This document shows, piece after piece, positions 31,901 through 40,084 of a DNA stretch of 64,000 nt (its first letter is position 1; each line of letters begins with the position of its first letter). Under the pieces are notes generated by a model, which was not told the origin of the DNA, searched no databases, and saw only the letters and a program-made list of their open reading frames with translations. The position numbers were made by a program, and so were the translations under genes. Origin of the DNA: Polynucleobacter sp. CS-Odin-A6 (GTDB lineage Bacteria > Pseudomonadota > Gammaproteobacteria > Burkholderiales > Burkholderiaceae); contig NZ_JACVPD010000001.1 in assembly GCF_018882095.1 (NCBI RefSeq), positions 682,001 to 746,000 of the forward strand, written 5' to 3'.

Positions 31901-32737
31901 TTAAACGTTAGCTAGGTTTGGCCTAAAGGAAAGCCCCTTGACACAATCCGGTATGGGATTGCTTCCTTCTGACCAAGTAAGGACTTCAACACCGGTAGCG
32001 GTTACTAATAGTGTATGTTCCCATTGAGCAGAGAGGCTGCGGTCTTTCGTCTTCACGGTCCATTGATCGGGCATAGTGCGAATATCGCGGCGACCTGCAT
32101 TAATCATCGGTTCAATCGTAAAGGTCATACCTTCTGTCAGTTTTTCACCAGTACCAGGGCGGCCATAGTGAAGAATTTGCGGATCTTGATGAAAGACTTT
32201 GCCAATACCATGTCCGCAATATTCACGGACCACAGAGTAACCCGCCTTCTCAGCATGCGTTTGAATGGCATAGCCAATATCCCCTAACGATGCACCAGGC
32301 TTTACTTGCGCAATCCCTAGCCACATGCATTCAAAGGTCACTTGGGTCAGGCGTTTTGCAATAACCGACACTTCACCCACCATGAACATGCGGCTGTTAT
32401 CTCCGTAGTAGCCATCAGGTGTGATAACGGTAATATCGAGATTCACGACATCACCGGTTTTCAAGATCTTCTCCCCAGGAATGCCGTGGCAGATCACATC
32501 GTTAACTGAGGTGCAGATTGCTGCCGGAAAGGGTGGATAGCCTGGGGGCTGATAGTTCAATGGTGCTGGAATGGTCTTTTGGACATCACGCATGTACTCG
32601 TGGCAAATGCGATCTAACTCTCCAGTGCTCACTCCTGCTTTGACATGGGGGGCAACATGATCCAGCACTTCACTGGCTAAGCGGCCAGCCTCGCGCATCC
32701 CTTGGATGTCTTTTTCGGTGGTAAATACACTATTCAT
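31901..32737 (-). CDS. map: methionine aminopeptidase, type I
   Basis: Removes initiator methionine from nascent proteins. The 278-residue protein shows the pita-bread dimetal fold: [16 protein letters not shown] with metal-binding Asp, [21 protein letters not shown] with metal-binding His, and FTIEPMI with metal-binding Glu. Positions and length fit class Ia. Divergent from rpsB, an order widely conserved in proteobacteria, across a 257-bp spacer that holds the rpsB promoter and leader. Confidence 0.97.
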   Translation of the reverse strand: MNSVFTTEKDIQGMREAGRLASEVLDHVAPHVKAGVSTGELDRICHEYMRDVQKTIPAPLNYQPPGYPPFPAAICTSVNDVICHGIPGEKILKTGDVVNLDITVITPDGYYGDNSRMFMVGEVSVIAKRLTQVTFECMWLGIAQVKPGASLGDIGYAIQTHAEKAGYSVVREYCGHGIGKVFHQDPQILHYGRPGTGEKLTEGMTFTIEPMINAGRRDIRTMPDQWTVKTKDRSLSAQWEHTLLVTATGVEVLTWSEGSNPIPDCVKGLSFRPNLANV

Positions 32738-32879
32738 GCCTTGATTATCAACGACTTGACCGTTTTTGCGAGCGGTGCAATGCCTAAATAATGGGCAGAG
32801 ACCCTATTTAATGTGATTTTGAGGTGGGTATTCCTTCAGGAGGATGGCTCTGGAGTGTCTAGGTCCCTGATATTTAAGC

Positions 32880-32885
32880 TATAAT
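32880..32885 (+). promoter_or_regulatory. rpsB-tsf promoter -10
   Basis: TATAAT at 32880-32885 is a consensus -10 in the map-rpsB spacer, about 110 bp before the rpsB ATG, leaving a ~100-nt leader. The -35 region is weak. Confidence 0.6.
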
Positions 32886-32920
32886 TTTTGTTCTCAGATC
32901 AATTTTGAACTGAAATCGCG

Positions 32921-32968
32921 GGTTGAACCTTCCAGGGTGGCGCTTTTTAGCGCAGCTAGGGTTCAATC
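32921..32968 (+). promoter_or_regulatory. structured rpsB leader, candidate S2 autoregulatory element
   Basis: An outer stem pairs GGTTGAACCT (32921-32930) with GGGTTCAATC (32959-32968), two pairs being G-U. Inside it a GCGC (32940-32943)/GCGC (32950-32953) hairpin has a TTTTTA loop. In E. coli ribosomal protein S2 represses rpsB-tsf through leader RNA; this structure is a plausible counterpart, by inference. Confidence 0.5.
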
Positions 32969-32994
32969 TTAGAAACTAACCCTTAGGAGATGTT

Positions 32995-33744
32995 ATGTCA
33001 GTAACTATGCGTCAAATGCTGGAAGCCGGTTGCCATTTTGGCCACCAAACCCGTTTCTGGTCCCCAAGAATGGCCCCTTATATTTTCGGCCATCGCAATA
33101 AAATTCACATTATCAATTTGGAAAAGACCTTGCCGATGTTTCAGGACGCCCTGAAATTCGCAAAACAAATTGCTGCTAATCGTGGAACCATCTTATTCGT
33201 TGGAACAAAACGTCAATCACGCGAGATTATTGCTGAAGAAGCGGCCCGCGCTGGTATGCCTTATATCGACAGTCGTTGGTTGGGCGGTACGCTCACCAAC
33301 TTTAAAACCGTTAAAGGCTCCCTCAAGCGTTTAAAAGATATGGCAGTCGCTAAAGAAGCCGGCGATTGGGAGAAGCTTTCCAAGAAGGAAGCCTTGACTA
33401 ATGATCGCGATCTCGACAAGTTGCAAAAAGCACTTGGCGGTATTCAGGATTTGAACGGCGTGCCAGATGCGATTTTTGTAGTGGATGTGGGCTATCACAA
33501 GATTGCTATTACCGAAGCGAACAAGCTGGGTATTCCGGTGATCGCTGTGGTGGATACCAACCATTCACCAGAAGGTATTGATTACATTATTCCTGGTAAC
33601 GATGACTCTAGCAAAGCAGTTTTGCTCTACGCTCGCGGGATTGCCGATGCAATCCTCGAAGGTAAATCCAATTCTGTTCAAGAAATCTTGACCGCCGTTA
33701 AAGAAGGCGAAGAAGAGTTCGTTGAAGAAGGGAAAGCTGAATAA
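32995..33744 (+). CDS. rpsB: 30S ribosomal protein S2
   Basis: Small-subunit protein bound late in assembly, needed for S1 binding. The 249-residue length is typical. Signatures are [18 protein letters not shown] at the N-terminus and [23 protein letters not shown] in the second half (described here as two adjacent parts, [12 protein letters not shown] and [11 protein letters not shown]). ATG 32995 follows AGGAG (32985-32989). tsf begins on the last base of its stop (TAATG), so S2 and EF-Ts are translationally coupled. The glutamate-rich tail is usual. Confidence 0.98.
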   Translation: MSVTMRQMLEAGCHFGHQTRFWSPRMAPYIFGHRNKIHIINLEKTLPMFQDALKFAKQIAANRGTILFVGTKRQSREIIAEEAARAGMPYIDSRWLGGTLTNFKTVKGSLKRLKDMAVAKEAGDWEKLSKKEALTNDRDLDKLQKALGGIQDLNGVPDAIFVVDVGYHKIAITEANKLGIPVIAVVDTNHSPEGIDYIIPGNDDSSKAVLLYARGIADAILEGKSNSVQEILTAVKEGEEEFVEEGKAE

Positions 33745-34622
33745 TGGCTGCTATTACCGCTGCAATGGTTGGTGAGTTACGCGCCAAAACTGATGCTCCG
33801 ATGATGGAGTGTAAAAAAGCGCTGACTGAGGCTGACGGCGATATGGCTCGTGCGGAAGAGATTCTGCGTGTCAAGCTCGGTAGTAAAGCGGGTAAGGCCG
33901 CATCCCGTGTAACGGCTGAAGGTATTGTGGCTTCATTCATTAACGGTACAACAGGTGCTTTATTGGAAGTGAACTGCGAAACCGACTTTGTTTCTAAGAA
34001 CGACGACTTCTTGGCCTTTACTGCTGAGTGTGTCAAGTTAGTAGCAGAGAAGAATCCAGCGGATGTTGCTGCATTACTTGCATTGCCTATGAATGGCCAA
34101 ACTGTGGATGAAGTCCGTAGCGCCTTGATTGGCAAAATCGGTGAAAACATCATGCCACGTCGCTTCAAGCGTTTTGCTGGTAGCAATAAATTAGTTTCTT
34201 ATCTCCACGGTACTCGTATCGGCGTCATAGTTGAGTTCGATGGTGACGAGACTGCAGCCAAAGACGTCGCAATGCATATTGCTGCCATGAAGCCAGTGGC
34301 TTTATCGATGGCTGATGTTCCTGCTGAAGCAATCGCTATTGAACGCAGTGTTGCAGTTCAAAAGGCTGCTGAATCTGGCAAACCGCCAGAAATCGTTGAG
34401 AAGATGGTGGAAGGTTCTATTCAGAAGTACCTCAAAGAGGTGTCTTTGTTGAACCAAACTTTCGTTAAAAACGACAAGCAATCGGTTGAGCAAATGCTTA
34501 AAGCTGCTAACACCACGATCAAGAGTTTCACCATGTTTGTGGTGGGTGAGGGCATCGAGAAGCGTCAAGACGACTTTGCGGCTGAAGTGGCTGCTCAGGT
34601 TGCCGCTGCTAAGGGTGCTTAA
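33744..34622 (+). CDS. tsf: elongation factor Ts
   Basis: Exchanges GDP for GTP on EF-Tu. The 292-residue protein begins with the UBA-like helices and [19 protein letters not shown], and contains the EF-Tu contact loop [11 protein letters not shown] (about 73-83) in the core. The C-terminus ends in an alanine-rich helix. Start overlaps the rpsB stop by one base. A hairpin ACTGGG-TTTA-CCCAGT follows shortly after its stop (34637-34652), then a strong terminator at 34668. Confidence 0.98.
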   Translation: MAAITAAMVGELRAKTDAPMMECKKALTEADGDMARAEEILRVKLGSKAGKAASRVTAEGIVASFINGTTGALLEVNCETDFVSKNDDFLAFTAECVKLVAEKNPADVAALLALPMNGQTVDEVRSALIGKIGENIMPRRFKRFAGSNKLVSYLHGTRIGVIVEFDGDETAAKDVAMHIAAMKPVALSMADVPAEAIAIERSVAVQKAAESGKPPEIVEKMVEGSIQKYLKEVSLLNQTFVKNDKQSVEQMLKAANTTIKSFTMFVVGEGIEKRQDDFAAEVAAQVAAAKGA

Positions 34623-34667
34623 CTAGCGCTACCACTACTGGGTTTACCCAGTAAGGCCGTCATCCTC

Positions 34668-34704
34668 AAAAGGGCATAGGAATCTCGGTTTCTATGCCCT
34701 TTTG
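34668..34704 (+). terminator. rho-independent terminator after tsf
   Basis: A stem of twelve perfect pairs, AAAAGGGCATAG (34668-34679) with CTATGCCCTTTT (34692-34703), extended by three further pairs, ends in TTTTG. It separates rpsB-tsf from pyrH. Confidence 0.9.
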
Positions 34705-34725
34705 TTTGATCCGCGCCAAGCCCCT

Positions 34726-34731
34726 TATAAT
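34726..34731 (+). promoter_or_regulatory. pyrH promoter -10
   Basis: TATAAT at 34726-34731 with a possible TTGTTT -35 at 34702-34707 (18-bp spacer) overlapping the terminator tail. It lies about 80 bp upstream of pyrH and would start the pyrH-frr-uppS transcript. Confidence 0.55.
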
Positions 34732-34811
34732 TTAGGTAAGACATTAAAAAGTACTTAAAGATCAATACGCTAAGCAAGTAGATTGCTTGGCTAATTACGG
34801 AAAACAAAACC

Positions 34812-35522
34812 ATGCCAGCCTACAAACGTGTTCTCTTAAAACTCTCTGGTGAAGCCCTCATGGGGGATGATGCTTTTGGTATCAATCCCATCACTATTGA
34901 TTCGATGGTGAAAGAAATTGCCGATGTTGTCAACAGCGGTGTTCAATTAGCGATTGTGATTGGTGGCGGAAATATATTTCGTGGTGTAGCAGGCGGGGCG
35001 GCCGGCATGGATCGTGCAACAGCTGATTACATGGGAATGCTAGCAACGATGATGAATTCTCTTGCGCTACAAGATGCTTTGCGTCAAAAAGGCGTTGAGG
35101 CTCGCGTGCAATCTGCTTTAAGAATGGATCAAGTCGTTGAGCCTTACATTCGCCCGCGTGCTATCCGCGCGCTGAGCGAAGGCAAAGTCGTGATCTTTGC
35201 AGCGGGTACAGGCAACCCATTTTTTACTACCGACACTGCGGCCGCTTTGCGGGGCGCGGAAATGGGTGTCGAGATCGTACTCAAAGCCACCAAAGTCGAT
35301 GGTATTTACAGCGCAGATCCAATGAAAGACCCAACGGCTACTTTATATAAAACGATGACCTTTGATGAGGCAATCATTAAAAACTTACAGGTAATGGACG
35401 CAACTGCTTTTGCATTGTGCCGTGACCGTAAATTACCCATTAAAGTGTTTTCGATTCTCAAGCCAGGCGCTCTGATGCGCGTGGTTCAAGGGGAATCTGA
35501 AGGCACCTTAGTACACGTTTAA
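34812..35522 (+). CDS. pyrH: uridylate kinase
   Basis: Phosphorylates UMP to UDP, feeding all pyrimidine nucleotides. The 236-residue amino acid kinase-fold protein shows KLSGEALMG near residues 9-17, IGGGNIFRG near 52-60, [16 protein letters not shown] near 135-150 and [10 protein letters not shown] near 161-170, matching bacterial UMP kinases. ATG 34812 begins [14 protein letters not shown]. It is separated from tsf by a terminator and its own promoter and lies 11 bp upstream of frr. Confidence 0.98.
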   Translation: MPAYKRVLLKLSGEALMGDDAFGINPITIDSMVKEIADVVNSGVQLAIVIGGGNIFRGVAGGAAGMDRATADYMGMLATMMNSLALQDALRQKGVEARVQSALRMDQVVEPYIRPRAIRALSEGKVVIFAAGTGNPFFTTDTAAALRGAEMGVEIVLKATKVDGIYSADPMKDPTATLYKTMTFDEAIIKNLQVMDATAFALCRDRKLPIKVFSILKPGALMRVVQGESEGTLVHV

Positions 35523-35533
35523 TAGGAGGCTTG

Positions 35534-36094
35534 ATGTCCGCAACAGAAATTAAAACTACTACCGATCAAAAGATGCAAAAGTCTCTTGAGGCGTTGAAGA
35601 CCAATTTGGCAAAGATTCGTTCTGGCCGCGCCAACCCAGGAATCTTAGAGCATATTCAGGTTGATTACTACGGCAATCCAACCCCACTAAGTCAAGTGGC
35701 GAACTTAGGCTTAGCTGATGCCAGAACGATTAATGTGCAACCATTTGAAAAGACGATGGTTGGTGCTATTGAGAAGGCTATTCGGGATTCTGACTTGGGT
35801 TTGAATCCGGCATCACAAGGTACGGTCATTCGTGTACCAATGCCTGCATTAACAGAAGAACGTCGTCGTGACTTGACTAAGGTAGTCAAACATGAGGGCG
35901 AAGAAACGAAGATTGCAGTACGTAATTTACGTCGCGATGCCAATGAGCATTTAAAGCGCCTCACTAAAGACAAAGAAATTTCTGAGGATGATGAGCGTCG
36001 TGCGACTGACGAGATTCAGAAGATGACGGATCGCGCTGTAGTCGATATCGATAAGATCATTGCAGAAAAAGAAAAAGAGATCATGACGGTTTAG
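35534..36094 (+). CDS. frr: ribosome recycling factor
   Basis: With EF-G it splits post-termination ribosomes. The 186-residue protein has the two-domain RRF pattern: helical bundle with [18 protein letters not shown] (about 22-39), the beta domain with [15 protein letters not shown] (about 44-58), and the C-terminal helix ending [13 protein letters not shown] 35534 follows AGGAGG (35524-35529); a TTG one codon upstream is also in frame. Confidence 0.98.
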   Translation: MSATEIKTTTDQKMQKSLEALKTNLAKIRSGRANPGILEHIQVDYYGNPTPLSQVANLGLADARTINVQPFEKTMVGAIEKAIRDSDLGLNPASQGTVIRVPMPALTEERRRDLTKVVKHEGEETKIAVRNLRRDANEHLKRLTKDKEISEDDERRATDEIQKMTDRAVVDIDKIIAEKEKEIMTV

Positions 36095-36125
36095 TCGTCA
36101 GATTCTTTTTTATCAATCTCTATCC

Positions 36126-36899
36126 ATGACTCAGCATACTAGCTCTACCTTAGTGATTCCCGAGGTACAAGCGATTCCGCGCCATGTCGCCATCATCATG
36201 GATGGCAATGGTCGTTGGGCTAGCAATCGTTTTATGCCTCGTGTTGCGGGGCATACTGAAGGTTTAGCCGCGCTTCGTAAGATTGTGCAAGAGTGCCGCC
36301 GTCTGGGAGTGGAATACCTCACGGTATTTGCCTTTAGCTCAGAGAACTGGCGCCGTCCGCCAGAAGAAGTCGGTTTTTTGATGAAGCTTTTTTTGAAATC
36401 TTTGAAAAGCGAAGTTGCCCGACTTGCTGAAAATGATATTGCCTTTCGACTCATTGGTGACTTAAGTCGCTTTGATGATGCAATCCAACAAATGGTGAAA
36501 TTCTCTGAAGAAAAAACGGCTGACTGTAAGGGTCTGACTATGACCGTCGCCGCGAACTATGGGGGTCGCTGGGACATTTTGCAGGCGATGCGCAAATGTT
36601 TGATTGCGAATCCTGGATTACAGGCTGAGCAGGTTTCTGAAGAGTTGTTACAACCCCATTTATCGATGGCCTATGCGCCGGAGCCGGATCTCTTTATTCG
36701 TACTGGCGGTGAACAGCGAGTGAGCAATTTCCTACTATGGCAATTGGCTTACACCGAGCTCTACTTCACGGATACGCTCTGGCCTCATTTCGATGAAGCT
36801 GAATTGCATAAGGCTTTTGATTGGTTTAGTCAGCGTGAACGTCGTTTTGGTCGAACTAGTGCTCAGCTTGAATCTGTGCCCATGAGTGACGCAGTTTAA
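36126..36899 (+). CDS. uppS: undecaprenyl diphosphate synthase
   Basis: Adds isoprene units in cis to farnesyl diphosphate, making the lipid carrier for peptidoglycan and O antigen. 257 residues. Catalytic Asp in IMDGNGRWA (about 23-31), GHTEGLAALRKIV (about 42-54), LTVFAFSSENWRRP (about 66-79) and the C-terminal LFIRTGGEQRVSNFLLWQ segment (about 196-213) are all present. It lies 31 bp downstream of frr, followed by cdsA in a conserved order. Confidence 0.97.
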   Translation: MTQHTSSTLVIPEVQAIPRHVAIIMDGNGRWASNRFMPRVAGHTEGLAALRKIVQECRRLGVEYLTVFAFSSENWRRPPEEVGFLMKLFLKSLKSEVARLAENDIAFRLIGDLSRFDDAIQQMVKFSEEKTADCKGLTMTVAANYGGRWDILQAMRKCLIANPGLQAEQVSEELLQPHLSMAYAPEPDLFIRTGGEQRVSNFLLWQLAYTELYFTDTLWPHFDEAELHKAFDWFSQRERRFGRTSAQLESVPMSDAV

Positions 36900-36920
36900 T
36901 CGCTCCTCTCACACTTCTTT

Positions 36921-37748
36921 ATGCTAAAAACCCGAATCATTACTGCCACTATTCTGATGGCAGTCCTATTGCCCATCCTATTTTTATTGCCCCCATTCTA
37001 TATAGGCGCTTTTTTTCTGATTGCGCTCGTCGCTGCCGCTTGGGAATGGAGTCGCATGATTGCCCCTGAGTCCAAGATGGCTGCATGGCTCTATGCCGTT
37101 TTTTGCTTGGCTATTATTTTGTTGTTGTTGGGGATGCAAGCTATCTCATGGCAATTTTCTTTACTGATGATAGCCGTCTTATTTTGGTTCTTCTTAGCAC
37201 CATTCATCTTTGCAAAGGGTATGAATCTTTCTCTTCACAAGCTGAAAACGTTCTATAGCATTGTGGGTTTAATTATTCTCCCAGCAACATGGTTTGCTTT
37301 GGTCTTCTTGCGTGAACTAGGTTTAGTATTTTTGCTCAGCACCATGGCCTTGGTATGGGTGGCAGATATTGGCGCTTACTTTGTTGGCAAGGCTTTTGGA
37401 AAGCATAAACTGGCGGTGCACATTAGCCCAGGAAAGTCGATTGAAGGTGCGCTAGGGGGCCTGGCTCTTTGCTATCTGTACGCGTTTTTGTGCGTAGCAT
37501 ATTTGCCATTAGGGGATACTTTATTTGGAGCTTGGGCAATTCGCTTTGGCTGGGTGCCCCTATTCTTGATGGTGACGGTATTGACAGCATTCAGTGTGTT
37601 CGGTGATTTATTTGAGTCTCAGCTCAAGCGCTTAGCAGGAGTCAAGGATAGTAGCCATTTGCTTCCTGGGCATGGTGGGGTTCTCGATCGTGTTGATGCG
37701 CTGATTCCGACGATGCCGATTGCTGCATTATTGGCTGGATTTATTTAA
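36921..37748 (+). CDS. cdsA: phosphatidate cytidylyltransferase
   Basis: Makes CDP-diacylglycerol from phosphatidate and CTP, the branch point of phospholipid synthesis. 275 residues with about seven or eight membrane helices. The CdsA signature near the C-terminus includes VFGDLFESQLKRLAGVKDSS and GHGGVLDRVDAL (about 228-262), which carry the catalytic acidic residues. ATG 36921. Its stop overlaps the dxr start by one base (TAATG). Confidence 0.96.
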   Translation: MLKTRIITATILMAVLLPILFLLPPFYIGAFFLIALVAAAWEWSRMIAPESKMAAWLYAVFCLAIILLLLGMQAISWQFSLLMIAVLFWFFLAPFIFAKGMNLSLHKLKTFYSIVGLIILPATWFALVFLRELGLVFLLSTMALVWVADIGAYFVGKAFGKHKLAVHISPGKSIEGALGGLALCYLYAFLCVAYLPLGDTLFGAWAIRFGWVPLFLMVTVLTAFSVFGDLFESQLKRLAGVKDSSHLLPGHGGVLDRVDALIPTMPIAALLAGFI

Positions 37749-38938
37749 TGTTGCTTAAACAAATTGCGATCTTAGGGTCTACGGGATCCATCGGCGTCAA
37801 CACACTAGATGTTATTCGTGCGCATCCCGATCGCTTCTCAGTAGTTGCGCTGACGGCTGCAAAACAAATTGAGCGACTAGCTGAGCAATGTATCGAGTTT
37901 AAGCCACGCATTGCCGTCGTTGCTGACGCAGAAGGTGCTGGTCGCCTCAGTAAATTACTAGCCGATCGGAATGTCAAAACTCAGGTTTTATACGGTCCTG
38001 AAGCATTAGTTACTGCGGTAACGGACTCCGGATGCGATGCGGTTATGGCGGCGATTGTAGGCGCTGCCGGACTCGTCCCAACGCTCGCTGCAGCGCAAGC
38101 TGGTAAGCGGGTATTACTAGCCAATAAAGAAGCGCTCGTGATGTCGGGTAATTTATTTATGCAGGCTATGAAAACCGGCGGTGGCGAGCTACTACCAATC
38201 GATAGCGAGCACAATGCGATTTTTCAATGCCTGCCTGACCATTTCACTAAAACTCCATCAGATCATTTCGGGGTTGAAGAGCTGTGGTTAACCGCCTCTG
38301 GTGGACCATTCAGAGATGTACCAATTACAGACTTAGCGGATATTACTCCCGACCAAGCTTGTGCACATCCAAACTGGGTCATGGGTAGAAAGATTTCCGT
38401 AGATTCTGCAACGATGATGAACAAGGGCTTAGAAGTCATCGAGGCGTTTTGGTTGTTTGGTTTGCCGCTAGAAAAAATTAAGGTATTCATTCATCCGCAA
38501 AGTGTGGTCCATTCCATGGTGCGCTATCGCGATGGTTCTGTTCTGGCGCAAATGGGTCAGCCGGATATGCGCACCCCCATTGCTTATGGATTAGCTTGGC
38601 CTGAGCGCATTGATGCTGGCGTGGCCCAGTTAAATTTGACGCAGTTAGCGGGTCTGAGTTTCTCAGAGCCTAATCTCTCTCAATTTCCTTGTCTGAGCTT
38701 AGCATTTTCTGCTGCAAAGTCAGGGGGCACAGCACCTACGGTTTTGAACGCCGCGAATGAAATTGCTGTTGCGGCATTCTTAGACTCGGGCTTACCTTAT
38801 TTGCAGATTGCAGACGTGGTAGAGCGCACATTACATACTGTTCCTACAGCACCCGCGGATTCCTTAGAGACGATTCTCGAGGTGGATGCGCGGGCTCGTC
38901 AGATTGCGAATGATCTGATTAATAAGATCAAGTCCTAG
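37748..38938 (+). CDS. dxr: 1-deoxy-D-xylulose 5-phosphate reductoisomerase
   Basis: Second enzyme of the MEP isoprenoid pathway; it rearranges and reduces DXP to MEP with NADPH. The 396-residue protein has the N-terminal NADPH loop GSTGSIGVNTLDV (about 10-22), NKEALVMSG (about 122-130), metal-binding DSEHNAIFQCL (about 146-156) and the flexible-loop/phosphate region HPNWVMGRKISVDSATMMNK (about 203-222). It overlaps cdsA by one base and lies 12 bp before rseP. Confidence 0.97.
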   Translation: MLLKQIAILGSTGSIGVNTLDVIRAHPDRFSVVALTAAKQIERLAEQCIEFKPRIAVVADAEGAGRLSKLLADRNVKTQVLYGPEALVTAVTDSGCDAVMAAIVGAAGLVPTLAAAQAGKRVLLANKEALVMSGNLFMQAMKTGGGELLPIDSEHNAIFQCLPDHFTKTPSDHFGVEELWLTASGGPFRDVPITDLADITPDQACAHPNWVMGRKISVDSATMMNKGLEVIEAFWLFGLPLEKIKVFIHPQSVVHSMVRYRDGSVLAQMGQPDMRTPIAYGLAWPERIDAGVAQLNLTQLAGLSFSEPNLSQFPCLSLAFSAAKSGGTAPTVLNAANEIAVAAFLDSGLPYLQIADVVERTLHTVPTAPADSLETILEVDARARQIANDLINKIKS

Positions 38939-38950
38939 AGTGGGATATTT

Positions 38951-40084
38951 GTGCAGGCTTTAATCACCCTTGGCGCCTTTATTGTTACATTAGGTGTACT
39001 GGTGAGTTTTCATGAGTATGGCCACTTCTTAGCGGCTCGCTTGTGCGGCGTGAAAGTACTTCGCTTTGCCCTAGGGTTTGGTAAACCGTTGTTTACTTAT
39101 CGAGCCAATAACGGAACCGAATGGGTTATTGCTCCCATCCCTTTGGGTGGTTATGTCAAATTATTGGACGGACGCGATAGTCAGCAATCGATTCGACCCG
39201 AAGAGCGCCCAGAATCGTTTGATGTAAAGCCGCTTTGGCAACGCGCCTTGATCGTAGCGGCGGGACCATTCGCTAACTTTTTGTTGGCTGTGATGCTTTT
39301 CGCGGTGATTTATGTTTCTGGCGTTCCGCAACTTCCCGCTCGACTCCAAGCACCACCCGAGCAATCTACCGCCGCAACATTAGGGATAGTGGCGGGCGAT
39401 CAGGTGATTGGTTGGCAATCCCTGTCGGCTGATGATAGCGTTCATCCCATTCTGCAGGACTTTGATTTTGTCCCTAGTTGGAATGCCTTACGCTGGTTGC
39501 TCTTGGATGCCATTACCGGGGAACAGGGCTTTGCCCTAGAGATACAGGATGCTTTTGGCAGTCGCCAAATCAAATTCTTCAAGCACACCGATTTACGGCC
39601 GATGACTCCGGAATCTAACCCATTTGAGGCCTTGGGCCTCGCCCCCCAACTCACTCCTCCATCTGACTGGAAAGAGCTCAAATTAGGCCCCTTAGACGCC
39701 CTGGGCTTTGCTAGTCAACGGGTTTATTTGATTACCAAGGTCTCCTTCAGGCTCATGTTGGGATTATTTACTGGCAAAGCCAGCTTCAAACAGCTCGGTG
39801 GGCCCCTAAGTATTGCTGACATGGCAGGAAAGACTGCTCAGGTAGGTTGGCAACCATTTGTCGCCTTTTTGGCTCTCATGAGCATCAGTATTGGGCTCTT
39901 GAATTTAGTACCCTTACCGATGCTAGATGGAGGCCAGCTCCTGTATGATGCATGGGAGTTGGTTGTTGGCAAGCGAATTTCATTATCGATGCAAGAAAAG
40001 CTCCAAAAAGTGGGCTTTGTGCTGCTGATATCCCTTTCCTTGCTAGCCTTGTTTAACGATTTGCAACGCTATCTTTCACCTTGA
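38951..40084 (+). CDS. rseP: site-2 intramembrane zinc protease RseP
   Basis: Cleaves anti-sigma factor (and signal-peptide remnants) within the inner membrane during envelope stress. 377 residues. The metalloprotease motif FHEYGHFLAARL (HExxH, about residues 19-31) is in the first helix; a PDZ-like region lies in the centre; the third-ligand motif NLVPLPMLDGGQLL is near residues 315-328. GTG 38951 start. Only one PDZ-like domain is obvious, while the E. coli protein has two. Its stop overlaps the bamA TTG start (TTGA). Confidence 0.95.
   Translation: MQALITLGAFIVTLGVLVSFHEYGHFLAARLCGVKVLRFALGFGKPLFTYRANNGTEWVIAPIPLGGYVKLLDGRDSQQSIRPEERPESFDVKPLWQRALIVAAGPFANFLLAVMLFAVIYVSGVPQLPARLQAPPEQSTAATLGIVAGDQVIGWQSLSADDSVHPILQDFDFVPSWNALRWLLLDAITGEQGFALEIQDAFGSRQIKFFKHTDLRPMTPESNPFEALGLAPQLTPPSDWKELKLGPLDALGFASQRVYLITKVSFRLMLGLFTGKASFKQLGGPLSIADMAGKTAQVGWQPFVAFLALMSISIGLLNLVPLPMLDGGQLLYDAWELVVGKRISLSMQEKLQKVGFVLLISLSLLALFNDLQRYLSP

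Noticed and set aside
33698..34186. 162-residue minus-strand open frame across rpsB-tsf
   Set aside because: Antisense to conserved translation genes with no recognisable domain.
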